64,000 bases of DNA from Azorinus chamasolen (Eukaryota; Mollusca; Bivalvia; Cardiida; Solecurtidae). The stretch's first letter is position 1. The number at the start of each line of letters is the position of its first letter. The DNA lies in the NCBI GenBank assembly GCA_963576725.1, contig OY755251.1:41924192-41988191 (forward strand), written 5' to 3'. The notes beneath the pieces are model-generated. The model saw only the letters and a program-made list of their open reading frames with translations, did not search any database and was not told the DNA's origin. A program made the translations under genes and the position numbers. Shown piece by piece: positions 24,165-34,992 of the stretch.

Positions 24165-24545
24165 ATCAATGTGAGCAGATAAGACACCGAGTAACTCAGC
24201 GTCTCATCAGGATCCAATCCGTTTAACACTGGGTCAGTGGTATCTAAAATATCGCACCTGTTTAACTCTGGGTGAGTGGTATCTAACAGATCCAATCTGT
24301 TAAACACAGTAGTATCACTTGGTCAGTGGTATCTAAAATATCGTATCTGGGTCAGTGGTATTTAACAGATCCATGCAGTCTGTTTATCTCGGGGTGTGTG
24401 TGTGTGTGTGTGTGTGTGGGGGGGGGGGGGTATCTAACAGATCCAGTCTGTTGAACCCTGGGGCCAATGGTATCTAATAGATCCAATCTGTTTTACACTG
24501 GGTCAATGGTATCTGACGATCCAATCTGTTTAACACAGTAGTATC
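24165..24545. repeat. Degenerate array derived from the GGATCC palindromic core, with (TG)n
   Basis: Units contain GGATCCAATCTGTTTAACAC and GGGTCAGTGGTATCTAA. The first unit (24185-24225) still has AACTCAGCGTCTCATCAGGA, the tip of the palindromic core found complete at 38630-38697. A GT/G tract lies at 24397-24430. Confidence 0.8.
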
Positions 24546-24888
24546 TAAAAACCTTGAACGAATCAGAAATAAGTGGGACAAGAGCACAGTCACGTGAAAA
24601 ATGCCCCAAAAGGATATCCCTGTGGCATTGACCCATGGACCAGGGAGTTGAACGCGACACACCGTCTTTGTGTGGTGAACATTTGTGCCATGTTATTTTG
24701 AAATCCATTCGCAGATAAATGCTATTACTATATGCCCGCCGTAGGGGGCATAAAACATATATAATGTTTTATAACAGTGCAATGGTAGCTGAAGTAATAT
24801 GGAGACTCGTACAGGACTTGTAGTTCGATGTGCCATTTTAGTTTTAAGTCACGGACAAAAGGATTTCTTTACACCCGAAATTATACAT

Positions 24889-25101
24889 TTAACCCTTTTA
24901 ATGTGGGGCATGCATGCATTGACATTTGCAAACAGATAGACTCAGATCAAAGGGCTCCTAGAGGAGTCCTCTAGTCAGGGTCTACACTGTTTATCATTCA
25001 AAAGTCTGTAGCAAGTTTAAGGTTTTCATCTTGAGTAGACTTTATAGTTAATGGACTGATGGGCTATTCAACTCAGAACACTCAGCATTGAAAGGGTAAA
25101 C
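24889..25101. mobile_element. TTAA-type MITE with CAAACAGA core
   Basis: Starts TTAACCCTTTTAATGTGGGG. The inner palindrome is GCAAACAGATAGACTCAGAT ... AGTCAGGGTCTACACTGTTT with tip CTCCTAGAGGAG. It ends CATTGAAAGGGTAAAC, with the right TTAA mutated. Confidence 0.78.
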
Positions 25102-25298
25102 CGCCCTCTGCTTTTATATACCCCGTGTTTATTCGTAAAAGCCATCTCTTTGAAAGAGGTGTATTACATAAAAACATGTCGCTTGGATGGGTGTTATCCC
25201 GGTAAAAACTCGTTTTGTGAACTTGGTTTAACCGGATAAACCCCTATTCCTGTGACATATTACTAACATAAAGAACGTGATTATCCTCTATGAATTAC

Positions 25299-25432
25299 CT
25301 AGGAACCTGTAGAGAAGACAGATCACTATAGCCCACAGGATAAACCAGGGATGCCAGTAGTCGCTGTTGAGAACATCCTCTCTGAACACCGCTACACCCA
25401 AAAACATGAAGATGATACAGTCATTTGTAGCA
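25299..25432 (-). CDS. SLC9A-like: NHE exon 11: IIFMFLGV helix
   Basis: 134-nt exon, phase 2 in, phase 1 out. Acceptor ATTTCAG, donor GTAATT. It begins (S)ATNDCIIFMFLGVAVF and ends YWHPWFILWAIVICLLYRFL, matching the SSVSETLIFIFMGVS----W-W-F region. Partial copies of its acceptor and first codons recur in the upstream intron (25433-26420). Confidence 0.95.
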
Positions 25433-26420
25433 CTGAAATATACAAAAATGCCTCAACCTAATTCTTATATAATTTATACAGTGCAACAACAAAACGTTAC
25501 GTCACACGAAGATGATAGTCATTCGTACCACTGAAATATACAACAATGTTTCTACCTAACTATTACTCAGTTTCTAATGGGCAAAAGCAAAACATTCAGA
25601 CGAATTGAAGATGATAAAATCATTCGTAGCACCAATATATGTAACAATATTTCAACAACACACATTCACACCGCTAAACTAAGAAACACAAGATAATACA
25701 GTCATTCATACCACTGAATTGTTGTAGACGTTGTAGTCTTCTTTGCATCAATGTGTTAAAAATCAAAGTTCTGATTTTGACCAAGTGCGGTTTTGTTTTT
25801 CTAGAGAAACCTTACTACTGATAGAGTAACACATTCGTTTCTAACATAAGTTCATTTCAAGCACATGGCCATTTGCTTAACATTACACCAAAGAATTCAC
25901 TGACAGCCTTTGGTGAACTGCATCTCATATCAGCAGATATTTCTCAGTTCTGGTAAATAATATGTTCCATTTACTTTTGCTATTAGTGCACAACATCACG
26001 TGGTGTCATCATGTGATCAATATATCTCCTTAAACAATGTTATACTTTGTGAACTTAATTGCAAATACTAAACAAAGCATTATGGGGCATTTCCATGTCA
26101 GAAATAGTAGACATGTACAGTGATTGTTTTCCTGACGGTACGTCGTGTTATTAAACGCCTTTCGCACCCATCGAATATGCACGTCAATAAATTGTTCTTT
26201 TTGAACGGCGAAAAACGGCTTAATGGTGGTTGTCAGGTTTGCAGGTTCCAGTCTGGAACGCATGGAGAAATCAATGAAATTGTATTCTATTGCAACGCAT
26301 AGAATACAAAAATCTTATATACTTTTATATTAACTACAATAAAAGATTGATATATCCATTCTCTGAAATATAAAGATAATACAGTACATTGCAGCACTGA
26401 AACATGTATCAATGTATCAA
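25433..26420. repeat. Degenerate duplications of the exon 11 splice acceptor
   Basis: The string ATGATACAGTCATTTGTAGC + ACTGAAATATACAA spans exon 11 codons and its acceptor. Diverged copies recur at about 25512-25543, 25612-25640, 25690-25718 and 26370-26395. 25745-26360 between them has no other feature. Confidence 0.7.
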
Positions 26421-26433
26421 TCATCCTAACTAT

Positions 26434-26623
26434 GGCAGTGGAACCCCTCGAAACCGCACGTTAAATTTAGTCTAATATGGCAGCTTAATGCACATCGAAA
26501 GTCATGCAGAAAGCTCCTCTACGAGTTTAATGCATGATTATCACTCTGCATTAAGCAGACACCTGCCTAAAAGTATCTAAATTCTTCTCTACTAGAATTC
26601 CGGTTTAGTGGGGTTTTACTGTA
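26434..26623. mobile_element. Tc1/mariner-like MITE, diverged copy
   Basis: Left end CAGTGGAACCCCTCGAAACC, right end GTTTAGTGGGGTTTTACTG. Core GGCAGCTTAATGCACATCGA ... CTGCATTAAGCAGACACCTGC as in 10005-10200. 26624-27265 has no recognised feature apart from a fragment of the GTCTC/GATCC core near 26945-27000. Confidence 0.78.
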
Positions 26624-27265
26624 CACCAACATATCAGTCAACCAGCCTATTACTCAATTTCTACAGGACAACAATAAAATAGTCACACCGACAACTCAGA
26701 AATTTGAAGATAAATGATTGAATTCAAGTCCTCATACAACGAAAGTAACTCAAGTAGTCAAACAACTAATCTACCCTGGACCCTAGAGGAAAAATATATG
26801 ATAAAAGAACAGCAGTATGATACATGCACTTTTATGACATGAATTTTGTACTATAACTTGAAATAGTACAAGAGAACCAGAAACAAGCCAAACCTTTATG
26901 TCGCTAATCGGGACCTTAGTCAGAGTGGCCAACACATTTGGTCCAGTTGAGACACAGAGCAATTCGGAGTCTCGTCAGTCTCAAAGCTGTTTGACACTTG
27001 GTCAATAGTTTCTCAAACGCTTGTACCATGACACTCAGTTAATATTTTCTCAAAACCCTGGTCGAATTTGAAGTAGTCAAAACTGCACTAGATCAAAATG
27101 TTCTCATAGCAGGATAATGGGTAACATAGTTTATGCAACAAAAGAAAAGAAGTCAGGTAGGAGATGCACAATACAAACATAGAAATAGGGTGAACACAGG
27201 AGTACCGCCTTGGAACGGTAACACACAAAACACTTGCCACTGGGTAAACACATTATAATACTTAC

Positions 27266-27361
27266 CTCATCATTTTGCTGAAATACTTCACAGTTGTGAA
27301 AGACTTCTTGGAAATGTTATGGAATGAATACTGGGCTTGTGTAAGTCCACATCCGATAATG
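27266..27361 (-). CDS. SLC9A-like: NHE exon 10: GLTQAQY...KYFSKMM
   Basis: 96-nt exon, phase 2 in and out. Acceptor AATTTCAG, donor GTAAGT. It reads IIGCGLTQAQYSFHNISKKS then FTTVKYFSKMM, matching the family loop N-S-KS-TTIKYF-KM. A degenerate array of about 45 bp (27455-27650) lies in the upstream intron close to this exon. Confidence 0.94.
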
Positions 27362-27454
27362 CTGAAATTGACAAAATAAAAATATTTACCATCTCAACAG
27401 CGATACTCTGATAGTTTACTCTTTCGTAAATGCTTTAGATGGTAATACTTTAAA

Positions 27455-27650
27455 AAGACTTTATCACATTAAACGTTAGAACAAATAGTCTATCCTCAAG
27501 GATGATTATCACATTAAACATTAGAACAATTAGTCTATCTTCATGGATGTTTATCACATTAAACATTAGAACAATTAGTCTATCTTCAGGGATGTTTATC
27601 ACATTAAACGTTACAGAAATTAGTCTATATTCAGGAATGTTTATCACATG
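27455..27650. repeat. About 45-bp tandem repeat, about 4 copies
   Basis: Unit TTTATCACATTAAACATTAG + AACAATTAGTCTATCTTCAGG. 27690-27795 carries a partial TTAA-type MITE (GGGTTTTCACTGTTTGTCAT). 27800-28350 has no array. Confidence 0.9.
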
Positions 27651-28350
27651 ACTTTTACCATATGGATCATACAGCTCCCAGAGTAGACCTCTGATAAGGG
27701 TTTTCACTGTTTGTCATTCAAAATCCCCAAGCAAGTTTAAGCCTTTCATATTGTGAACACTTCCGAAAGTTCAGCGTTGAAAGGGTCAAGGTCACTGTTA
27801 TATTATAGTTAAACATGTATGGTCTACACCATTCTGAAAATACAGCGATGAAAGGGTTTGAAATGTTTGACACTAAAATTGTTGTTTGTAAACTGCCGAT
27901 TAACGCCAATAGTACACAAAAATATTTGGCGAAGAAGCTTGGGCATATAGTAAGACCTGTATATAATGACAAATAAGCAAATGTGTCATTAAAATGTATC
28001 CCCATACGTATTTGAAGGAAACCCCTCCATAATTTATTTAAGAACAACTCCTTTTTTAATTTGAGGGGGTACAGCAAACAAATGTTTTGTTAGTATAAGC
28101 CATTGACTTCAATGGGCTCTGGAAACCGCGCGGCCTGATCTTTCAAAGGCCCTCTGAACTGACTGGTCTAAACTGTTCGCCTATGTCCCTTTGAAGGACT
28201 ACTTGGCATAAATGGGGTAAACGTAAGTGAAGTGGCTCCTTCATTCAAACTGATTGTATTTGAAAACACAAATGTGTGTATTGCAATTAGATATCGGAAT
28301 TACAATATCTCCGATTGGATGATCTATATAGAGATAGTTTGTTGTATTAC

Positions 28351-28432
28351 CTGATGATTCCTGAGAAGTGAAACATTTCGGCCATAAGATAGGATAGATA
28401 TGCCAAGACAAACACTGCAAGGGGCTCCACAA
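28351..28432 (-). CDS. SLC9A-like: NHE exon 9: VVEPLAVFVLAYLSYL
   Basis: 82-nt exon, phase 1 in, phase 2 out. Acceptor TTTTTTCAG, donor GTAATA. It encodes VVEPLAVFVLAYLSYLMAEM then FHFSGII, clearly the RVIEPLFVF--SY--Y--AE-FHLSGI segment of NHEs. Confidence 0.96.
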
Positions 28433-28603
28433 CTGAAAAAATACATTTAACAGCTTTGCAAATTATTTTTAACTTTTTAAAAGTAGAAACTAAGAAACTT
28501 CCCGTATCGAAAATACTTGTTTTTCGACAAGTCATCTATGTCGATATTTTTTATCTCGAGGATTCGTTTACCTCAACTAAGTTAAACTTGAAGTCACCCT
28601 TAC

Positions 28604-28715
28604 CTCGACAGTGTTCAGTGTATTTGGTGATGATAGCTGTCAGGATTCCATAAATGATACCAATTCCCAGTCCTCCAAAACTAACGACAAAAAACTGGAC
28701 GATTCCGAGACATAC
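28604..28715 (-). CDS. SLC9A-like: NHE exon 8: FFVVSFGGLGIG helix
   Basis: 112-nt exon, phase 0 in, phase 1 out. Acceptor ATTGTAG, donor GTAAGG. The translation VCLGIVQFFVVSFGGLGIGI then IYGILTAIITKYTEHCR matches the family segment FFVV--GG-L-G---G--AA--TR-T--IR. A short 171-nt intron separates it from exon 9. Confidence 0.95.
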
Positions 28716-28794
28716 CTACAATACAACATAAAATGTACATTAAAAATAGAACAGTAGTCAGACAGGAGATGTCGCATGAACGTCTAAGCAACAC

Positions 28795-28932
28795 CTTCGC
28801 ACAAATAAAGTGCCAGCGTACATATGCATAAACTATACATAACCTTCACACAAATGGAATGCCCGCGTACATATACCTAAACTATACACAACCTTCACAC
28901 AAATGGAATGCCCGCGAACATATACCAAACCT
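28795..28932. repeat. About 49-bp tandem repeat, about 2.7 copies
   Basis: Unit ACCTTCACACAAATGGAATG + CCCGCGTACATATACCTAAACT. 28933-29965 is AT-rich and unassigned; 29984-30024 is a MITE half-core (GAGCAGACCCTGACCAGACG). Confidence 0.88.
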
Positions 28933-30211
28933 ATACAAGAAAATCATTGATGCAAAGCATCAAACGGCGCGTATTACTAAATAATAATCAATTTACACAA
29001 TATTTAAGTAATGTCAACAAAATGTCTAAATGTTTAAGATCTACTCATATGGCCTTAGTAAGACAACACATTCTTTCAACAGTTTCATCACAATGGCCCT
29101 TGAAACGACAATCATTTCAGTCGGTGGCCCAAGTTATACTACAATAACCCTTCCAGTCTCACGCTGGACCCCTTATCCTCTATCAGGTTAAATTTTCATG
29201 TAAGAAATAATGATATCATGACTATTTATTAGCCCATTTTTTAAAATGGTATAAGCACACAGATATCTAATTTCTAATCTGAACAATTTCTAAGTTCACA
29301 GCTTATTGCAGGTCTAAAGTAATGCTGAAAACTCCTGTAGGTTATTTTTAGACATTATAATATTTAATAAATAGCCGTTATTAATTTTTAATCCTCATTT
29401 CGCCTCCTTTCGTCTCCTTTAGCCAAAAATCCTCCTGTCGTGTTTTAGTCATACTCGGTTTCGCAACATCTTAGACATTTCCTCTGCGATTATTGTTGAT
29501 TATATTTCCGTTGCGGTAGTACATTTTGTATTAGCCCCGATCATAGGAGAAATAATTTTCTAACATTTTCTTTTCCAAAATACAAACAATTATACAGTGA
29601 AAACAAATATGTCGACCTGGTTCTAACTATATAGAATTGTATTAATCCAAACATACTGTGTTTACATTCATAAATCACAAATTACAATTCCACCATATTC
29701 TCACAAGTCTTGATAAATCAGCTCTCCTACCAGTGCAATTCCACTGAAAGCGTTCCATATAGATTAGCCCCGCGCCAACAAAACCTTCACAGAACGGTTC
29801 CGTGTTTGCTCAACAACGACAGTATAAATTATAATCAAAATGTGTCGACGCGTTAAATGAACAATTATGCGTGAATTGAACACTCCATGAATTTTCATTG
29901 ACTTTGTTTTTATTACATAACGTTTCCTTAGGCAATCTGGTTTAGACAAAAACTGTGGAAATGGTTTTATATAATTCCATAAGCATACAGAGCAGACCCT
30001 GACCAGACGGCTCCTACATGAGTCATCTTATAGTGGCCAATAGAAGGTCTATGGTGGAATGACGAAAGGATAAATTGCCTCTATCACAGATGATCAATCT
30101 TAAAGTCATGACTTATCCTGTATCTGATTTTCGTAAAATAATAGAAATAGCAGATCTAGTTTATATAACACTGTGGGAAGAAACGCGTTTCAATGTTCTT
30201 TTGAAAGCACT

Positions 30212-31907
30212 GTAGACACGCAAAATGAAAAAAAAACAGAAATGAAAACAAATCCAATCCCGTTAAAAAAGGGGACATCGTAACGAGGAATGAATTTTTT
30301 TTTCAAATCACGTTAAAACAATTCGGCAGCGTAACGGAATTTGTGGACCCTGTGTGTCTAGCGTAGTTTGTGGACCCTGTGCCTATCGTTTTTTGTGGAC
30401 CCTGTGTGCCTATCGTATTTTGTGGACCCTGTGTCTATCGTATTTTGTGGACCCTGTGCCTATCGTAGTTTGTGGACCCTGTGCCTATCGTAGTTTGTGG
30501 ACCCTGTGCCTATCGTAGTTTGTGGACCATGTGCCTAGCGTAGTTTGTGGACCCTGTGTCTAGCGTATTTTGTGGACCCTGTGCCTAGCGTAGTTTGTGG
30601 ACCCTGTACCTAGCGTATTTTGTGGACCCTGTGCCTATCGTAGTTTGTGGACCCTGTGTCTAGCGTATTTTGTGGGCCCTGTGCCTAGCGTAGTTTGTGA
30701 ACCATGTGCCTATCGTAATTTGTGGACCCTTTGTCTAGCGTAGTTTGTGGACCCCGTGCCTAGCGTATTTGTGGACCCTGTGTCTAGCGTAGTTTGTGGA
30801 CCCTGTGTCCAGCGTAGTTTGTGGACCCTGTGCCTAGCGTATTTTGTGGACCCTGTGCCTAGCGTATTTTGTGGACCCTGTGCCTAGCGTAGTTTGTGGA
30901 CCCTGTGCCTAGCGTATTTTGTGGACCCTGTGCCTAGCATATTGTGTGGACCGTGTGTCTAGCGTATTTTGTGGACCCTGTGCCTAGCGTATTTTGTGGA
31001 CCCTGTGTCTGTCGTATTTTGTGGACCCTGTGCCTAGCGTATTTTGTGGACCCTGTGCCTAGCGTAGTTTGTGGACCCTGTGTCTATCGTATTTTGCGTT
31101 CATTTAATACAAATTAAAAAAAAGTTAAAACATGTATAAGAAAAATAAGCAGTAGAAATTAAGGTAGAATGTCAATAGAAGACTATTCCCTTCAAATATC
31201 GTTTGTTCTGACCATCGGTTTGTTTAAGATTTATATTGGTTTCCATGACAGCCAGGTTTCAATATGAATCCAAATTATTTATCGGTTTGATAGACCATTA
31301 TACTAAGACCATTTATGTACAGTTACATTCTGCTTTGTGAATTCGGAGGCGATGCCGTTCAAAGCACGGACGGACGGACTGACAAACGAATGGGCAGGTG
31401 AACGGGCGGACATCAGGCGATGGTCGATCACAAAATCTCAACTGGGCATACAAGCAACTACAAAAGAAGGAAACAGCTTAAATCCCGTGTCTAAAACTCA
31501 TCTACAGCTAGTCGATCTATATCTAGTTTCTAGTGCAAATCGCATATGCATCGTGACATAGAAGTGTCTGAGCTATAAATCAGTTTTAGTTCATTATTAC
31601 TAATATAAAGCATAATGTATAAATACTAATACATATAATGTAGTCTCTTTTAGTATTGTATTTAAGTGTATGTATGTTGTTATTTCTTTTTATTTTATAT
31701 AAATCTTCTTTTTTTTCATTTGTGTTAAATAAACACAATATTCGAAAGGTACAGGGTCCACGGAATTTGAAAACTTTTTCAAATTCCGTTACGCTGCCAA
31801 AAACGTTTATCGTGGTTTGAAAAAAAATCATTTCTCGTTACGATGTCCCCTTTTATAACGTTTTTTTTTTCATTTCTCGTTTTTTTTTTCATTTTACGTG
31901 TCTACAA
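30212..31907. mobile_element. 1.7-kb TIR element whose interior is a 25-bp array
   Basis: Left GTAGACACGCAAAATGAAAA and right TTTTCATTTTACGTGTCTAC start inverted repeats of roughly 140 bp that also share GGGGACATCGTAACGAG and GGCAGCGTAACGGAATTTG. Flanks AAAGCACT and AATGCACT may be an imperfect 8-bp target duplication, which would fit a hAT-like element. No transposase is seen: the interior is the array at 30345-31095 and a segment (31250-31430) related to the Helitron-like repeat's 3' part. It lies in the intron between exons 8 and 7. Confidence 0.85.
30345..31095. repeat. 25-bp minisatellite, about 30 copies
   Basis: Unit TTTGTGGACCCTGTGCCTAG + CGTAT. Its first unit is continuous with the inner end of the left TIR (CGGAATTTGTGGACCCTGTG), and the mirrored right TIR has ACAGGGTCCACGGAATTT, so the array grew out of the TIR's own inner border. 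Confidence 0.96.
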
Positions 31908-32218
31908 TGCACTCATTGATGTGAAGTCGTGGCGGAAGGATATTCCACAATCTCAATAAATCCCAGTACGGCTCTTTGCAACTGTTATCAGATTGTATCC
32001 TAAGTATATGCTGAGTAATACGGTGTGTCATACTGATCACCCTGCGGTCTAGTCATGGTACCATCTCATTGCAAATGTCAGCACGCACATGTCCCACGTG
32101 CGAAGGGTTAATGTTCACGCAGAAGGTCAAGCGAACACTTCGGCAAGAATCTCTTATCAGGGGTGGGTGGATGGGGTGAATCCAATAGCTATATGATCTT
32201 TATATAATTATTACAAAC

Positions 32219-32289
32219 CTGATCCGCTGTTATAAGGTCCATCAAGTTAAACGTCTTCATCATATTATATAGCACCACTGTGACAGCAT
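32219..32289 (-). CDS. SLC9A-like: NHE exon 7: DAVTVVLYN (ion-site Asp)
   Basis: 71-nt exon. The Asp codon of the ND motif is split G|AT by the 790-nt intron from exon 6. It encodes DAVTVVLYNMMKTFNLMDLI then TADQ and ends in phase 0 before donor GTTTGT, a weaker donor. Two AGs lie 13 nt apart: ACAG followed by TTTGTCGCTACAG. Only the exon-proximal one restores FGESLLNDAVTVVLY, so it is taken as the acceptor. Confidence 0.96.
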
Positions 32290-32354
32290 CTGTAGCGACA
32301 AACTGTAAAAGTAGCCAGACACCCATGTGCGATGTGTAATATTAAAAATCTCCT

Positions 32355-32455
32355 TTGTTTCTCCACCAAACCCTGTACTGTGACCACTCGTGTGAATATT
32401 CTCTTCGAAACAATTCCAAAGAATGGTCATAATATAGGGTTTGGTAGAGAAATAA
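32355..32455. repeat. Palindromic MITE, CTCCACCAAACCCT family
   Basis: TTTCTCCACCAAACCCTGTA ... TATAGGGTTTGGTAGAGAAA with GACCACTCGTG / AGAATGGTCAT inside. Related pieces: 11890-11920, 55805-55900 and the array at 35695-35875. Confidence 0.82.
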
Positions 32456-32459
32456 AGAC

Positions 32460-33079
32460 TTAAATAGTTGCCTCTTTCACATGTTCTGTAGCCCTGAGCA
32501 TTTGTTATCTTTGTATATTATCTCACTTACGCTGTCCTTATAAATTACTTTCTCTGCTCTTATAATTGATGATGTCTTTGCACTGCATCAACTGAGCTCG
32601 ATTACAATGCCTGCTTTAAACATAACATTGTAAAATATGGAACACTATGTAACCCTCAACACCATGTAATCCTCGCGGGAATTATACACACTTATTTCTC
32701 CTTTAATTAGTGTTGAAATTAGGGTTTGCAGCTTAAGCGGTCATTGACAAGAAAAAATATGAATATGAAAATGGTTTTCTCACGCTTTAAGAGTTACATT
32801 CCTTACACTGCTCACCATAAGATGTCATAATGATTCTCTCGCTCGTTTCCATACTGACATACAATGTAGAGTTTTAAGCGAACTAGTAGCTTTATGCATG
32901 ACGAAAGTAAAGCAGACAATTCTCGTTGGAGCTTAATTACCTTGTTAAATATAAAGCAGTGATCTACCCGGTTGATAAGTAATTCAGCTTAAAAAGAATT
33001 GCATGTATCATTCGTTTACTGCTGACCCAGTATTGTCTAAATGTGACGATGCAGTTACGCCAAAGTATCAAAAACTTAC
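32460..33079. other. Unassigned intron and flank sequence
   Basis: A MITE-core fragment near 32890-32935 (GTAGCTTTATGCATGACGAA). Otherwise nothing recognised. Confidence 0.55.
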
Positions 33080-33155
33080 CATTGAGCAAAGATTCGCCGA
33101 AAACAAGAAAATATAAAGTGTTGTTAACACCAATCTCTTGGAATATGGCTAACAC
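33080..33155 (-). CDS. SLC9A-like: NHE exon 6: VLAIFQEI...FGESLLN
   Basis: 76-nt exon, phase 0 start. It reads VLAIFQEIGVNNTLYFLVFG then ESLLN plus the first base of the Asp codon; donor GTAAGT. It carries the catalytically important Glu of GES. Its acceptor (ATATTTCAG then GTGTTAGCC) is the last, exon-proximal copy of a 35-bp tandem array that repeats the splice site itself upstream (33148-33565). Confidence 0.97.
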
Positions 33156-33565
33156 CTGAAATATACAAGAGAGTGCAGCAATGCTAACACCTGGAATATA
33201 TGAGAGAATGCAGCAGTGCTAACACCTGAAATATACCAGAGAATGCAGCAGTGCTAACACCTGAAATATATCAGAGAATGCAACAGTGCTACCTGAAATA
33301 TATCAGAGAATGCAGCAGTGCTAACACCTGAAATATACCAGAGAATGCAGCAGTGCTAACACCTGAAATATATCAGAGAATGCAACAGTGCTAACACCTG
33401 AAATATATCAGAGAATGCAACAGTGCTAACACCTGAAATATATCAGAGAATGCAACAGTGCTAACACCTGAAATATATCAGAGAATGCAACAGTGCTAAC
33501 ACCTGAAATATATCAGAGAATGCAACAGTGCTAACACCTGAAATATATCAGAGAATGCAGCAGTT
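33148..33565 (-). repeat. 35-bp array that amplifies the exon 6 splice acceptor
   Basis: Twelve units, starting at 33148, 33183, 33218, 33253, 33288, 33320, 33355, 33390, 33425, 33460, 33495 and 33530, each read on the minus strand as a CATTCTCTGATATATTTCAG tract followed by GTGTTAGC. The unit nearest the exon holds the real acceptor; the others lie just upstream in the transcript and all keep the AG. The unit at 33288 lost 3 bp. Confidence 0.95.
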
Positions 33566-33819
33566 ACATGTAGTATCTAACCATTTCCTTGTTGCGTATT
33601 CATTTAAGAAATAATGTCATAATGGCATATGTAAACAGGATGTTCTTGGTGTTGGTAGAAACTGTACAGTCAGATCTATTAAACGGCCATAAGCAAATAG
33701 AGCAGAACCTGATCAGATGACTCCTAGAGTACATAAAGTAGTGAGTGTAAAACAGTTTGGAGCCCGTCGAGCCGCCGAGTGACATTGCGTCTCATTTGGA
33801 TCATCCAACGTATTTGCAA

Positions 33820-34175
33820 AAGTAACCAAACATTTATCTGTAGTGTGCTATAGACTAACTATCCCAAGTGTTCATCTGTAGTGTGCTATAGACTAACTAC
33901 CCCAAGTGTTTATCTGTAGCGTGCTATAGACTAACTATCAAGCATTCACCTGTAGCGTGCTATAGACTAACTATCCCAAGTGTTTATCTGTAGTGTGCTA
34001 TAGACTAACTATCCCAAGTGTTTATCTGTAGTGTGCTATAGACTAACTATCCCAAGTATTTATCTGTAGTGTGCTATAGACTAACTATCCCAAGTATTTA
34101 TCTGTAGTGTGCTATAGACTAACTATCCCAAGTATTTATCTGTAGTGTGCTATAGACTACCTATCCCAAGTGTTC
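33820..34175. repeat. 38-bp minisatellite, about 9 copies
   Basis: Unit TATCTGTAGTGTGCTATAGA + CTAACTATCCCAAGTGTT. 33566-33819 holds a MITE half-core at 33690-33725 and a GGATC-core fragment at 33756-33805. Confidence 0.96.
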
Positions 34176-34244
34176 ATCAACATAAACCTATGTTTACATG
34201 TCATTTAAACGGCGAAAATACACTTTTTTGATATGTGAGAAAAA

Positions 34245-34389
34245 GAATCTGATGCTCGTTGTCTTTTAAGATCACATGTTCCTAAACTCACCAAGAAAAT
34301 GTTATTAAGCTCGCCAAGGCTCGCTTAATGACATTTTCTAAGGCTCGTTTAGGAACATGTGATCTTAAAAGACAACTCGCAACAGATCC
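34245..34389. mobile_element. Hairpin element with GCTCGCCAAGGCTCGC tip
   Basis: Arms of about 65 bp: GTTGTCTTTTAAGATCACAT ... AAAATGTTATTAAGC mirrored by GCTTAATGACATTTT ... TTAAAAGACAAC. The outer ends GAATCTGATGC / GCAACAGATCCTC match the terminal AGGATCT of 18472-18615. The right arm has an extra GGCTCG near 34342. 34400-34646 shows no other feature. Confidence 0.9.
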
Positions 34390-34646
34390 TCTATATCTGG
34401 ACTGGATCCAAACTCTTTGCATAATTATGTTATTACACATGCGACTTTAACCGTTGGTATTTGTGGGTATACATGAGTATTAGTTCTAAATGGATATAAT
34501 AAATCTGTTTATATTTGGTGTATAAATTGTCTGACAATCACGATTTCCATTACTCCTAACCTACACACGATATAATTGAGTTAATAATTTTCAATCATAC
34601 AATGATACCGTTACCATGGCAACAGGTCGTTGACAGGAATACTTAC

Positions 34647-34762
34647 AGCCACGGGGTCTACGGCTACTATAATGGCACTAAACACAAGACACTGTATAAA
34701 CTGCATGTCGGCAAAGTCGTTCCCCATCGCTCCAGCCTTGTAGATCCCATACAATGTTGGGC
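34647..34762 (-). CDS. SLC9A-like: NHE exon 5: VDPVA helix
   Basis: 116-nt exon with acceptor ATTTTAG and donor GTAAGT. It reads (G)PTLYGIYKAGAM through QCLVFSAIIVAVDPVA and ends in phase 0. SA-VDPVA is a hallmark of the NHE/CPA1 family, lying in the unwound helix near the ion site. The next exon continues directly with VLAVF-type sequence (VLAIFQEI). Confidence 0.96.
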
Positions 34763-34877
34763 CTAAAATATTCATAAACACAGGGTGTATATATGAACAC
34801 CTCTACACGAAAACCAATATTTAGGCTTTGCAAACCAAGTAGAACCAGAGCAAAGCAGAGTTGGCTCTGATGACTGG

Positions 34878-34992
34878 CAATCCGTGTATAACTTGGCAAT
34901 CCGTGTAGAACCTGGCAATCAGTACAGAACCTAGCAATCAGTACAGAACCTGGCAATCCGTGTAGAACCTGGCAATCAGTACAGAACCTCAT
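34878..34992. repeat. 19-bp minisatellite, about 6 copies
   Basis: Unit GGCAATCAGTACAGAACCT, with CCGTGTAG variants. 34993-35449 holds only a MITE half-core at 35195-35255. Confidence 0.93.
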
